Shown: positions 17,438 through 26,196 of the stretch, one piece after another
Layout: each line of letters opens with the position of its first letter
Position numbering within the stretch: position 1 is the first letter of the stretch
Notes under the pieces: model-generated
The model's input: only the letters and a program-made list of their open reading frames with translations
What the model was told of the DNA's origin: nothing
Databases searched by the model: none
Position numbers and translations under genes: made by a program
Assembly (NCBI RefSeq): GCF_049341845.1
Contig: NZ_JBMPIT010000010.1
Span: forward strand, 1-64,000
From: Curtobacterium guangdongense
GTDB lineage: Bacteria; Actinomycetota; Actinomycetes; Actinomycetales; Microbacteriaceae
Direction of reading: 5' to 3'
DNA length: 64,000 bases

Positions 17438-18745
17438 TCAGTGCGCGGAGCGCGCCGCCAGGCGCGTCACGGCCGCCACCGGGATGCCGACCCAGGTCGG
17501 GCGGTTCCGCGCCTCGTAGACAACCTCGTAGACGGCCTTGTCGATCTCGAAGGCGTCGAGGACCTCGCGGTGTGCGCGGAGGTCGACGCCGATCCCTCGT
17601 TCGTAGCCATCGAGGAACGCTGCGCGGGCCTCGTGCGCCCACGCCCCGGCATCGACGGGGTCGTCGTCGTGCGCGAGGGCTCCGGCGACGTAGTCGAACG
17701 AGCGCAGCATGCCGGCGACGTCTCGGAGCGGGACATCCGGGAGCGAGCGTTCGTGCAACGGCCGGAGCGGCTCGCCCTCGAAGTCGAGGAACACCCACCC
17801 ACGCGGCTCCGGCGCGGACAGCACCTGGCCGAGGTGCAGGTCGCCGTGGATCCGCTGGAGTGGCGGCCAGGCCACGTCAGCGGCCCGTGCGTAGACCGCC
17901 CGGACGGCGTCGGCGTGCTCGGCGATCTCCGGCACCTCGGCGGCGGCGGCCTCGAGCCGGGCGTGCATGGTGTCGATCGCGGTCCGGATGCGGTCGGGGG
18001 TCGCGGCCTCGGTCGGCATCACGCCCGCGAGGGTCACGTGCACTTCGGCGAGCGCGGCGCCGAGCCGGTCGGCTCCCGCTGCGAAGGAGTCGCCTCGGCG
18101 TGCGTCGTCGAGCGCGACCCGCCAGGCATCGTCGAGGCCGGGGAGGAACTCCTGCGCGAAGGCGAGGTGGCCGCTCGCCACACCGTCGGCGCGTCCGACG
18201 TCCGGCCACTCGCCATGGAGGGCGCCGAAGACCTTCGGGACGCGGGCGGAACCGGCTGCGGACAGTGCCTGCTGGGTGGTGACGTCGGGGTTGTCGCCGT
18301 GGTGCAGCACCCGGAAGACCTTCACGATGACGGTGCCGCTGTGCTCGGTCTCGCAGATGATCGAGGTGTTCGACTGCTCACCGCGGAGGACCCGGGCGCT
18401 CTGGACGGGGCCGACGGGGGTGAGGGACTCGGCGCCGGCGTCGATCTGCGCGAGGAGCCAGCGGGCGTAGGCGGGGTCGTGGGGGCCGTCGTAGGTCGCG
18501 GGGGTGTCGGGGGCTGCGTCGCTGTCGATGCGCGCGTACTCCAGACCGGTCACCGCGTGCGCGTGCTCGGTCGTGGGGACCTGGTACAGGACGGCCCCGG
18601 TCCGGGCGTCGTCGATCACGAACCGGGTGGCGATCTGCGCACCGTCGGAGGTGTCGTCCGTCCGGGCGATCGTCCGGAGGCTCGGTGTCCCGCCCTTCGC
18701 GGCGTACCAACGTTGGCGGGCCATCCACTGTGCGACGTCGCTCAT
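17438..18745 (-). CDS. Maltokinase-type phosphotransferase
   Basis: Probable maltose 1-kinase, which makes maltose 1-phosphate for the GlgE route from trehalose to alpha-glucan. The 435-residue product starts with the family cap domain (WMARQRWYAAKGG), then the aminoglycoside-phosphotransferase-like kinase core with the catalytic loop RIHGDLHLGQVL and the metal-binding VFLDFEGEP, and ends with an EIDKAVYEVVYEARNRP helix pair. It stands alone here, without treS or glgE beside it, so the substrate is inferred from the family. ATG start. Confidence 0.85.
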   Translation of the reverse strand: MSDVAQWMARQRWYAAKGGTPSLRTIARTDDTSDGAQIATRFVIDDARTGAVLYQVPTTEHAHAVTGLEYARIDSDAAPDTPATYDGPHDPAYARWLLAQIDAGAESLTPVGPVQSARVLRGEQSNTSIICETEHSGTVIVKVFRVLHHGDNPDVTTQQALSAAGSARVPKVFGALHGEWPDVGRADGVASGHLAFAQEFLPGLDDAWRVALDDARRGDSFAAGADRLGAALAEVHVTLAGVMPTEAATPDRIRTAIDTMHARLEAAAAEVPEIAEHADAVRAVYARAADVAWPPLQRIHGDLHLGQVLSAPEPRGWVFLDFEGEPLRPLHERSLPDVPLRDVAGMLRSFDYVAGALAHDDDPVDAGAWAHEARAAFLDGYERGIGVDLRAHREVLDAFEIDKAVYEVVYEARNRPTWVGIPVAAVTRLAARSAH

Positions 18746-18874
18746 GCGTCAGGAGGCTACGCGAGAGCTCGGGTCGCCGTCCCAGGTCCTCCACAACGCG
18801 CGACTTCGACAGGGGTGTCCACATGATGCGGATGCCGACGCACGGACGCCGATCCGCGGACGACACTGGCGTGC

Positions 18875-20353
18875 ATGGAGACCTCACCACCCGCCGCCGC
18901 TGACGTCCTCGCCGAGCCGCGGCACACCTGGCGCATCCCGGACGGCCGACGACTGCCCGCGATCGACCCGTACTCGGACGCGGTGCACCGGACTCCCCCG
19001 GTCACCGTGCGCGAGACCGTCTGGGACACCGACGACCGGGTGCTCGCATTCGAGGGCATCGAGCTCCTGCGTGCCGAGGACGGACCGCCCACCTGGACCA
19101 TCGACCGCGGCGACGGTCCGACTCCTGTCCCGGACGACCTCGACGGTGCGACCGCGCCGTCGGACGACGGTCCTCGGGTGCCGCGCGGCGTGGTGGAGGT
19201 GTTCCTCCGCGGTCGCACCGTCCGACCCGTCCGGGTCCGGGACACCACGACGACCCTGGTGGTGGTCCGCGGCAAGGACGGGAAGGTCCGCGTCGAGGTC
19301 GCCGACGTCCGCATCGACGAAGGCGACTCCGACACCACGCTGGTGACGAGCGGCCGGTGGTGGGCGCTCACCGACGACGGGCACCCCGGCTCGATCGCAC
19401 GCTCGGTCGAGCGAGCGCTGACGGACGCGGCGGACGATCCCGGCCGATCCGACCGCGGGCCGGTGCCGCGCCTGGCACCAGCGCGCCGTCCGGCCAGCGC
19501 ACGGGCGCACCTGCCGCGTTCCGGGACCGCGGCGGCCTTCGTCCGGGACACGCTCGTCGAGTTCCGGGCCGAACTCGTCGCCGCCGACCCCCTGGTGCGT
19601 GCCGACGAGCGCGATGCGGTGCACGCGTTCCGCAAGGTCCTGCGTCGGACCCGCAGTGTGCTCGCGGCGTTCCGCGGGGCCCTCGACCGCGACGCCACCG
19701 AAACGCTCCGTGCCGCACTCGCGCAGATCGGTCGAACGGCGGGGACGGCCCGCGACGCCGAGGTCCTGCGTGACCGGCTGCTCCGATCCGCGGCACGGAC
19801 CCCGGCCGGCTACGTCGACGCCCGGACGCTCGATCGACTCGGTTTGCGATTCGAGGACGTCCTGGCGACGTCCGCGGCGGAACTCCGGCAGACCCTCCGG
19901 ACAGCGGCGTGGTTCGATGCCCTCGACGCCCTCGACCGGTTGGTGGACTCCGCGCCGACGGGAGGGCACGCCCGCGATGACGCCTCGGCGTTCGTGACCG
20001 CGCGGATCGAACGGGAACGCGCACGGCTGGCGAAGACCCTCGACCGGAGCACGGGCGACCTCGTGTCCCTGCACGAGACCCGGAAGGCGGCACGTCGGTT
20101 GCGGTACGCACTGCAGGCCGCCGGTGGGCTCGGGGATGTGGGGAAGCGCCGGCTCGGACGACTCCGGCGGATCCAGGAGACCCTCGGGGACGCGCTCGAC
20201 GCCGCCCACGCCGCGGATGCGTACCGGCAGGCCGCCCTCGACGCTGCGGCCGACGGCGAGGACACGTTCGGGTACGGAGCGCTGGCGACGTCCGAGCGCG
20301 CGGTGGTCGAGCAGCGGATCACGGAGGGGCGTCGGCTCCTCGCGGGACTCTGA
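18875..20353 (+). CDS. CYTH-like/CHAD domain protein
   Basis: 492-residue cytoplasmic protein. The C-terminal two-thirds is a CHAD domain, a polyphosphate-binding helical bundle: the two His/Arg helices HAFRKVLRRTRSVLAAF (about 249-266) and HETRKAARRLRYALQ (about 394-408) are clear. The N-terminal ~200 residues resemble a decayed CYTH domain (VWDTDDRVLAFEGIELL matches the usual WDTPDxRL strand pair), but the ExExK motif needed for triphosphate catalysis is missing. A binding rather than catalytic role is likely (inference). It diverges from maltokinase over a 129-bp gap. Confidence 0.82.
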   Translation: METSPPAAADVLAEPRHTWRIPDGRRLPAIDPYSDAVHRTPPVTVRETVWDTDDRVLAFEGIELLRAEDGPPTWTIDRGDGPTPVPDDLDGATAPSDDGPRVPRGVVEVFLRGRTVRPVRVRDTTTTLVVVRGKDGKVRVEVADVRIDEGDSDTTLVTSGRWWALTDDGHPGSIARSVERALTDAADDPGRSDRGPVPRLAPARRPASARAHLPRSGTAAAFVRDTLVEFRAELVAADPLVRADERDAVHAFRKVLRRTRSVLAAFRGALDRDATETLRAALAQIGRTAGTARDAEVLRDRLLRSAARTPAGYVDARTLDRLGLRFEDVLATSAAELRQTLRTAAWFDALDALDRLVDSAPTGGHARDDASAFVTARIERERARLAKTLDRSTGDLVSLHETRKAARRLRYALQAAGGLGDVGKRRLGRLRRIQETLGDALDAAHAADAYRQAALDAAADGEDTFGYGALATSERAVVEQRITEGRRLLAGL

Positions 20354-20388
20354 TCGGCCGCGGGCACGGGCTCTGCGAAGATGAGCGG

Positions 20389-20844
20389 GTGCCGCACTAC
20401 CTCGAGGACCTCGCCGCCGGACAGACCTTCACCACCCCGGGTCGCACGATCACCGAGACGGACGTCATGTCGTTCGCCTCGTGGACGAACGACAACAACC
20501 AGGTGCACACCGACGTCGAGTTCGCCGCTCGGACCCGGTACGGCCAGCGCGTGGTGCACGGCATGCTCGGCGCGTCGCTCTGCCTCGGCCTGATCGCCCG
20601 CACCGGTGTCTTCGAGGGATCGGCGGTCGCCCTGCTCGGCATCGACCAGTGGCGGTTCACGGCCCCGGTGTTCATCGGGGACACGGTCACGTGCGAGGTC
20701 GAGATCCTCTCCACCCGGCTGACCAGCTCTGGCACGACGGGGATCGTCGAGCGCACGGTCACCCTGCGGAACCAGCACGGCGAGGTCGTGCAGCAGGGTC
20801 GGATGGACGTCATGGTGCTGACGCGGGACGCAGCGATCGGCTGA
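20389..20844 (+). CDS. MaoC-family dehydratase
   Basis: Hot-dog-fold hydratase/dehydratase acting on acyl-CoA-type substrates, 151 residues. The hydratase-2 motif is intact: WTNDNNQVHTDVEFAARTRYG with the catalytic Asp, Asn and His, followed by RVVHGML. GTG start with a GAAGATGAG ribosome-binding region; the short gap to the CHAD gene (35 bp) suggests co-transcription. Substrate unknown. Confidence 0.88.
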   Translation: MPHYLEDLAAGQTFTTPGRTITETDVMSFASWTNDNNQVHTDVEFAARTRYGQRVVHGMLGASLCLGLIARTGVFEGSAVALLGIDQWRFTAPVFIGDTVTCEVEILSTRLTSSGTTGIVERTVTLRNQHGEVVQQGRMDVMVLTRDAAIG

Positions 20845-20882
20845 GTCGTCCCGGAATGGTCTCGGCAATCGGTGCTCGCCGG

Positions 20883-20898
20883 TTTACAACGATGTAGG
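20883..20898 (+). promoter_or_regulatory. LacI-type operator candidate upstream of the GH2 gene
   Basis: TTTACAACGATGTAGG lies 20 bp before the ATG of the glycosidase. Its left half equals the TTTACAACG half-site of actinobacterial LacI-family operators, centred on the usual CG step. The right half is degenerate. No LacI gene lies in the neighbourhood, so control would be in trans. Seen as a motif only. Confidence 0.4.
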
Positions 20899-20917
20899 AC
20901 TGGTCCACCATGGACGC

Positions 20918-22777
20918 ATGAGCACGCTCGACGGCACCGTCGCCGCACCCAACAGCACGCCAACGCACGGCCTCCCCCTCGCCAGTCGCCAGGACGGCAC
21001 GTACCCCCGCCCGCAGATGCTCCGCGAACAGTGGGCCGACCTCGACGGGACGTGGTCGTTCCGCAACGACGGCGACGACACCGCGTGGCGTGCGGGCTTC
21101 CCGGACGCCAGGGACATCGTCGTCCCGTTCCCGCCGGAGTCCGTCGCGTCCGGCATCGACGAGCCGGGCTTCCACCCGGTGGTCTGGTACTCCCGCACGA
21201 TCACCCGGTCCGACCTCGAGGCCGCCGGGTACGGCACGAGCAGCCCCCGGCTCCTGCTGCACTTCGGCGCCGTCGACTACCGCGCCTCGGTCTGGATCGA
21301 CGGTGCGTTCGTCGGATCCCACGAGGGCGGCCACACGCCGTTCGGCTTCGACGTGACGGATGCCCTCGCCGGTGACGCCGACGCCGTGCACACCCTGGTG
21401 GTCCGTGCCGAGGACGACCCGCACGACCTCACCCAGCCACGCGGCAAGCAGGACTGGCACGAGGACCCGCACGCCATCTGGTACCGCCGGACCACCGGGA
21501 TCTGGCAGACCGTCTGGCTCGAAGCCGTGCCGACCGCGTCGATCGAGTCCCTCCGCTGGACGAACGTCGACCACGAGACCGTCCGCCTGACCGTCCGCAT
21601 CGCCGGTGTCCGGGCCGGCGGCGACCGCATCCGCGTCGAGGCGTGGTGGGACGAGCGTGACGAGCACCTCGCGACCATCGAGGCGACGCTCGGCGACACC
21701 GCGGACGAGTTCGACGTGGTCGTGCCGATCGCGCGGCAGTCGAACGGGCAGGCCGAGGACGAGCTGCACTGGACGCCGGAGACCCCGCGACTGGTCGACG
21801 CCACGGTGACGCTGCTCGACCGGGCCGGCACCACGGTCGACACGGTGGCGAGCTACTTCGGCCTGCGGACGGTCGGCGTCGACGGCGGCGTCTTCGTGCT
21901 CAACGGCCGGAGCTACGACGTCCGCAGTGTCCTGAACCAGGGCTACTGGCCGGACTCGCACATCGCCGCTCCGTCGCGAGCGGCACTCCGCCGCGAGGTC
22001 GAGCTCATCAAGGAGCTCGGCTTCACCGCCGCACGCAACCACCAGAAGATCGAGGACCCGCGGTTCCTGTTCTGGGCGGACCGCCTCGGCCTGCTCGTCT
22101 GGGGCGAGGCACCCGGCGCCTACGCGTTCTCACCCCGTGCCGTGCAGCGACTGATGCGGGAGTGGATGGACGCCGTCGAACGCGACGCCTCGCACCCGTC
22201 GATCGTGACCTGGGTGCCGGCCAACGAGAGCTGGGGCGTCCAGCACATCAACACCGACCCGGCGCAGCAGGCCTACGCCAGGTCGCTCGCCGACGTCACG
22301 CGGGCGCTCGACCCGACACGTCCGGTCATCTCGAACGACGGCTGGGAGCACACGAACTCCGACATCATCACCATCCACGACTACGACGGGAACGGGGAGA
22401 GCCTCGCGCGCCGGTACGCCGACGACGCCGCACGCACGGAGCTGTTCCACGGGATGGGGCCGGCGGACCGCTGGGTGCTCGTCGGTGGCGCCGAAGACCA
22501 CGGTCAGCCGGTGATGCTGACGGAGTTCGGCGGCGTGAACTACCAGCCGGGTGCGCAGCGCGAGGACGGGTGGGGCTACACCTCGGCCTCGGACGGCGAC
22601 GACTGGATCGTCCGCATCACCGCGCTGTACGACGCGATCCGCGCGAGTTCGTTCCTCGCCGGCTCCTGCTACACGCAGCTGACGGACACGATGCAGGAGA
22701 CGAACGGGCTGCTGAACGCCGACCGCACCCCCAAGGTGCCGATCGAGCAGATCCGGCGAGCGGTGACGGGGCGTTAG
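20918..22777 (+). CDS. Glycoside hydrolase family 2 (beta-galactosidase/glucuronidase type)
   Basis: Cytoplasmic retaining beta-glycosidase of 619 residues; no signal peptide. Jelly-roll sugar-binding domain (about 35-200, with GVWQTVWLE-like GIWQTVWLEAV), Ig-like domain (about 205-300) and a TIM barrel (about 310-619). The acid/base Glu is E437 in VPANESWG and the nucleophile is E536 in LTEFGG, 99 residues apart as expected for GH2. RSVLNQGYWPDS and FTAARNHQKIEDPRF are typical barrel-entry motifs. A possible LacI operator precedes it. Sugar specificity cannot be assigned. Confidence 0.9.
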   Translation: MSTLDGTVAAPNSTPTHGLPLASRQDGTYPRPQMLREQWADLDGTWSFRNDGDDTAWRAGFPDARDIVVPFPPESVASGIDEPGFHPVVWYSRTITRSDLEAAGYGTSSPRLLLHFGAVDYRASVWIDGAFVGSHEGGHTPFGFDVTDALAGDADAVHTLVVRAEDDPHDLTQPRGKQDWHEDPHAIWYRRTTGIWQTVWLEAVPTASIESLRWTNVDHETVRLTVRIAGVRAGGDRIRVEAWWDERDEHLATIEATLGDTADEFDVVVPIARQSNGQAEDELHWTPETPRLVDATVTLLDRAGTTVDTVASYFGLRTVGVDGGVFVLNGRSYDVRSVLNQGYWPDSHIAAPSRAALRREVELIKELGFTAARNHQKIEDPRFLFWADRLGLLVWGEAPGAYAFSPRAVQRLMREWMDAVERDASHPSIVTWVPANESWGVQHINTDPAQQAYARSLADVTRALDPTRPVISNDGWEHTNSDIITIHDYDGNGESLARRYADDAARTELFHGMGPADRWVLVGGAEDHGQPVMLTEFGGVNYQPGAQREDGWGYTSASDGDDWIVRITALYDAIRASSFLAGSCYTQLTDTMQETNGLLNADRTPKVPIEQIRRAVTGR

Positions 22778-22843
22778 CCGGGTTCTCCACAGTCACCGGT
22801 CCGCGGTCCCGGCCGCGGTGTCGGGTCTGGGAGGATCGCCTCC

Positions 22844-24064
22844 GTGACCAACGTGGCGGAAGCGAGCCAGGCCTCCAGGCCGGTGCTGCGTTCCCTGCTG
22901 TCCGGGCCGCGCAGCGCGTGGACCGCACCGCTCGTGATCTGGGCGGCCTCCCGGATCGTGAGCACGCTGCTGCTCGCGGCGATGTACGTCGTCGCGACGG
23001 CGAGTGGATGGGACTTCGCCTCGTACCGGAAGGACCCCTCGTTCTTCACGTTCTCCGGGTCGTGGGACGCGTCGTCCTACCGGACCATCGCGGAGCACGG
23101 GTACCCGTCGACGCTGCCGACCGACGGCGACGGGCACGTGCTCCCCAACCCGTGGGCGTTCCTGCCGGTGTTCCCCGCCCTGGTCCGCGCTGTGATGTCC
23201 GTGACCGGCGGGTCCTTCTGGGTCGTGGGTGTGCTCGTCGCGGCGATCGCCGGCGCCGGTGCGTGCGTGTTGCTCTACCGCCTCGTCCTCGCCGTCGGGT
23301 GCTCGCACCGGGCGCGGTGGGCGACGGCACTGTTCGCGTTCGCACCGACCGGGTTCCTGCTGCAGGTGGCGTACGCCGAGACCACGTTCCTGGTGCTGCT
23401 CTTCGGCGGGCTGCTCGCGCTCGTGCACCGGCGGTACTGGCTGGTCGCGGTGCTCGGCACGATCGCGGCGTTCGCCAAGCCCGGCGTCCTGGCCCTCGCG
23501 GTCGCGCTCGCCGCGCACCTCGTCGTCCGCTGGGTCGGGCTCGTCCGTCGTCGCGAATCGTTCCCGTGGCGAGACCGGATCGCGATCGTCGTCGCGGGGC
23601 TCGTCGTCGCGGTGGCGGGGCTTGCGTGGCCGGTGATCGCGAGCGCGGTGACCGGACGGCCGAACGCGTACCTCGACACCGAGCTGTCGTGGTGGGTCGG
23701 GTTCGTCGGACGGCAGCACTTCGCGCCGCTGACCCCGTGGTTCGTGATGGCGGGGCGGTGGCTCGGGCCGATCGGCATCGTGCTCGTCGTGCTCGTCCTC
23801 GTCGGCGCGCTCTGGTTCTTCCGAAGACGCGACGTGCGGGCGCTCGGGCCGGAGGTGCTCGGGTTCACCGCGTCGTACGCGCTCTACCTCGTCGCGGTGT
23901 TCCTGCCGCAGCAGAGCCTGCCGCGGTTGCTCATGCCGATGGCACCGCTGCTCGGGTCGGACGTGTTCGTCCGGACACGACGGCGGGCGCTGACGTGGCT
24001 GGTCGTCGGCGTGTGCCTGCAGCCGGTCGCGATCGTGCTGCTCTGGTTCCTCGGGTACCCCTAG
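22844..24064 (+). CDS. PIG-V-like membrane glycosyltransferase
   Basis: Polytopic membrane protein of 406 residues with about ten hydrophobic segments. After the first transmembrane helix comes SGSWDASSYRTIAEHGYP, which fits the WDxxxY luminal loop of PIG-V-type mannosyltransferases (GT-C fold, polyprenyl-sugar donors). Further support: PNPWAFLPVFPALVR and AFAPTGFLLQVAYAET, both common in bacterial relatives. GTG start after GGGAGG. Likely adds a sugar to a cell-envelope glycan or lipid (inference). Followed by a bidirectional terminator. Confidence 0.75.
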   Translation: MTNVAEASQASRPVLRSLLSGPRSAWTAPLVIWAASRIVSTLLLAAMYVVATASGWDFASYRKDPSFFTFSGSWDASSYRTIAEHGYPSTLPTDGDGHVLPNPWAFLPVFPALVRAVMSVTGGSFWVVGVLVAAIAGAGACVLLYRLVLAVGCSHRARWATALFAFAPTGFLLQVAYAETTFLVLLFGGLLALVHRRYWLVAVLGTIAAFAKPGVLALAVALAAHLVVRWVGLVRRRESFPWRDRIAIVVAGLVVAVAGLAWPVIASAVTGRPNAYLDTELSWWVGFVGRQHFAPLTPWFVMAGRWLGPIGIVLVVLVLVGALWFFRRRDVRALGPEVLGFTASYALYLVAVFLPQQSLPRLLMPMAPLLGSDVFVRTRRRALTWLVVGVCLQPVAIVLLWFLGYP

Positions 24065-24105
24065 GGCCGGCGGCGGGGCGCGGTCGCGCGGTCGAACCGT
24101 GCAAA

Positions 24106-24141
24106 GGACACAGCACTGCGGAGATGCGCGGTGCTGTGTCC
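24106..24141. terminator. Bidirectional terminator
   Basis: 11-bp arms GGACACAGCAC (24106-24116) and its complement (24131-24141) around a 14-nt GC-rich loop. It lies between the convergent PIG-V-like and amidase genes. Confidence 0.7.
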
Positions 24142-24182
24142 GGATCGCGGTGCTGTACCGGACCGCCGCCCGGCGTCCAGCG

Positions 24183-25211
24183 TCAGGCGTCGAACGTGTG
24201 GAACCAGGCCGTGCCGCCGGGGTGCTGCACCGTGATCATCTCGTCGAGGTCGCGGTACGGGCCGTCCTGGTTGTGGCTCGCCGACTTGATGCGGATCGTG
24301 CCGTCCGGCTCCGTGAAGACCTCGGACACGATCGTGGTGTGGTCCGGGGAGTCGTTGTGGTTCCAGTCGAAGAACACGATGTCCCCGACCTTGACCTTAT
24401 CGCGCTCGTCCAGGGTCCGGCGCGTGAGACCGAACGTCGCCGCGTTCGTCGACATCCACGGGTCCATCGCCGGGCAGTACGTCCACGTCGCGGAGTGTGC
24501 GGCGCCTCTGGAGCGGCTGTACCAGTCGTCGCGCTGCTCCCAGCCGCGGGCGATCAGCGTCTGGCTGACGTAGTTCGCGCAGTCGCCACCGATCGGGTTC
24601 ATGGTGCCGTACTCGGCGAGGTTGTAGTCCTTCCAATACCGCATCGCGTACTCGAGCTGCCGGTCCACCGCGGTCAGCGCGGCGTAGGCGAGCGAGGTGG
24701 TGGCGAGCGCCGTCGAGGCGTCGGGCGCCGGCGACGCGGTCGGCGTGGGGGTGGCGCTCGACGAGTCCTGGGTGGCGCCGGACTGACCGTCGTTCGCGGC
24801 GCTGCCGTTGCCGTCGGAGCTCTGGTTCGCCGACGCGACGGGCGTCAGCTCCGAGTCGAACAGCGCGACGTCCGCGGACCCCGCGGTGTACATCGCCTGG
24901 TGCGGCGCCGTGAACGTCACCTTCGTCGCGGTGGCCTGGACGTCGCGTGCGACGATCCCGCCCACGGTGACGCCGCGGACCGCAGCGAGGCCGGTGCCGG
25001 TCACCGTCACCGTCACGCCGCCGGCGAGGGGGACCTGCGCCGGCTCGAGCGCGGTCGCGGCGGGAGCGGCGGTCGAAGCACCGGACGCCGACGGGGACGA
25101 CGACGGACGGGCGCCGCCGTCGGACGACTTCGAGCACGCGGCGACGGCGAAGCCGACTCCGGCGACACCGGCGAGGGACAGGAGCGAGCGGCGCGTGAAC
25201 GAGGAAGCCAT
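24183..25211 (-). CDS. Amidase-domain lipoprotein
   Basis: 342-residue exported protein. The N-terminus has Arg-Arg (TRRSLLSLAG), a hydrophobic stretch and the lipobox VAAC, so it is probably a lipoprotein using the Tat or Sec route. An IPT/TIG-like beta domain follows (about 55-120: GGVTVTVTGTGLAAVRGVTVGG), then a low-complexity Ser/Thr/Pro linker, then a putative amidase domain with Cys-His residues in GGDCANYVSQTLIARGW and DHTTIVSEV. A cell-wall peptide or amide target is plausible. Convergent with the upstream gene through a shared terminator. Confidence 0.85.
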   Translation of the reverse strand: MASSFTRRSLLSLAGVAGVGFAVAACSKSSDGGARPSSSPSASGASTAAPAATALEPAQVPLAGGVTVTVTGTGLAAVRGVTVGGIVARDVQATATKVTFTAPHQAMYTAGSADVALFDSELTPVASANQSSDGNGSAANDGQSGATQDSSSATPTPTASPAPDASTALATTSLAYAALTAVDRQLEYAMRYWKDYNLAEYGTMNPIGGDCANYVSQTLIARGWEQRDDWYSRSRGAAHSATWTYCPAMDPWMSTNAATFGLTRRTLDERDKVKVGDIVFFDWNHNDSPDHTTIVSEVFTEPDGTIRIKSASHNQDGPYRDLDEMITVQHPGGTAWFHTFDA

Positions 25212-25254
25212 GACCGGACCAGGCTACGTGATCCCGTCCGGGAAACGGCGGACT

Positions 25255-25665
25255 TCAGCGACCGGTGATGTTCACCAGCCAGCTCACCCCGAACCGGTCG
25301 GTGAGCATCCCAAACTCGTCACCCCACGGCGCCTTCGTCAACGGTTCGATCACGGTGCCGCCCTCGGAGAGCCCGGCGAAGAACCGGCGCATGTCCTCGG
25401 CGTCGTCGCCCGACAGGGAGACCGAGATGCTGCTGCCCGACGTGTAGCCCATGCTGTTCGGGGTGTCGGCGCCCATGATCAGGTACCCGTTCGGTGTCTC
25501 GAGCTGGCCGTGCATGATCTTGTCCGCCTCGGCCGGGTCCTCGGATGCGTGCATCTCCCCGAACGTGCTCAGCGTCAGCTCACCGCCGAACACCGAATGG
25601 TAGAACTCCATCGCGGCCCGGGCGGTGTCGCGGAAACCGAGGTACGGGTTCAGTCGCGAGGTCAT
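25255..25665 (-). CDS. VOC-family (PhnB-like) protein
   Basis: 136-residue vicinal-oxygen-chelate protein of the PhnB/3-demethylubiquinone-methyltransferase-like type: LNPYLGFRDTARAAMEFYHS at the start, FGGELTLSTFGEM, HGQLETPNGYLIMGAD and a C-terminal WGDEFGMLTDRFGVSWLVN. Members are mostly uncharacterised; metal-dependent activity is doubtful. Stands alone, 43 bp from the amidase start. Confidence 0.85.
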   Translation of the reverse strand: MTSRLNPYLGFRDTARAAMEFYHSVFGGELTLSTFGEMHASEDPAEADKIMHGQLETPNGYLIMGADTPNSMGYTSGSSISVSLSGDDAEDMRRFFAGLSEGGTVIEPLTKAPWGDEFGMLTDRFGVSWLVNITGR

Positions 25666-25783
25666 GGTGGGCTCCTTCGTCCGCCCGCGGCGAGCGTCGC
25701 GGCGCGCACGGTCATCGTGGCACCGGCCACACAGCCTCGCAACGATGGTTCCGCTCCGGCATCATCGACGCCAGACTGATGCC

Positions 25784-26167
25784 ATGCCCGAGAGCCACGA
25801 CTTCTTCGCGTCCACTTCCCCCGACCAGGTCCGCGCCACGGTGCGCGAGGCGTTGGCGTCCGAGGGCTACACCGTCGAGGACGGCGAGCAGGGGTCGCTC
25901 CGCGCCACCCGCGGCAAGCTCGGCCTGACACTGCTCATCGGCGGACTCGCGAACGACCGCACGTTCCACACGACGCTCGCGGTGCAGATCATGGTCACGC
26001 AGGACGGACAGACCGTCGCGCGCCTGCTGCGCGGCTCGGGCAAGTCGGCGCTCAAGGGCGGGGCGATCGGCGTCTCGCGCGGCAACCGCGCGTTCGAGCA
26101 GGCAGCGAACGCGATCCACGGCCGACTCGCCGCCACGGGCGCGCTGACGGCCAGCATCCCGGGCTGA
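25784..26167 (+). CDS. Conserved small protein, function unknown
   Basis: 127 residues, no signal peptide or membrane segment. Begins MPESHDFFASTSPDQVRAT; the C-terminal half is Gly/Arg-rich (GSGKSALKGGAIGVSRGNRAFEQAANAIHGRL), followed by a short hydrophobic tail. The alpha/beta pattern in the first 75 residues (VREALASEGYTVEDGEQGSL) suggests a small folded domain. I do not recognise the family. I chose ATG 25784 because the frame upstream (53 codons) runs through the VOC promoter region. Confidence 0.65.
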   Translation: MPESHDFFASTSPDQVRATVREALASEGYTVEDGEQGSLRATRGKLGLTLLIGGLANDRTFHTTLAVQIMVTQDGQTVARLLRGSGKSALKGGAIGVSRGNRAFEQAANAIHGRLAATGALTASIPG

Positions 26168-26196
26168 GTCGCGTTCTCGACCCGCGCCTCAGTGCG

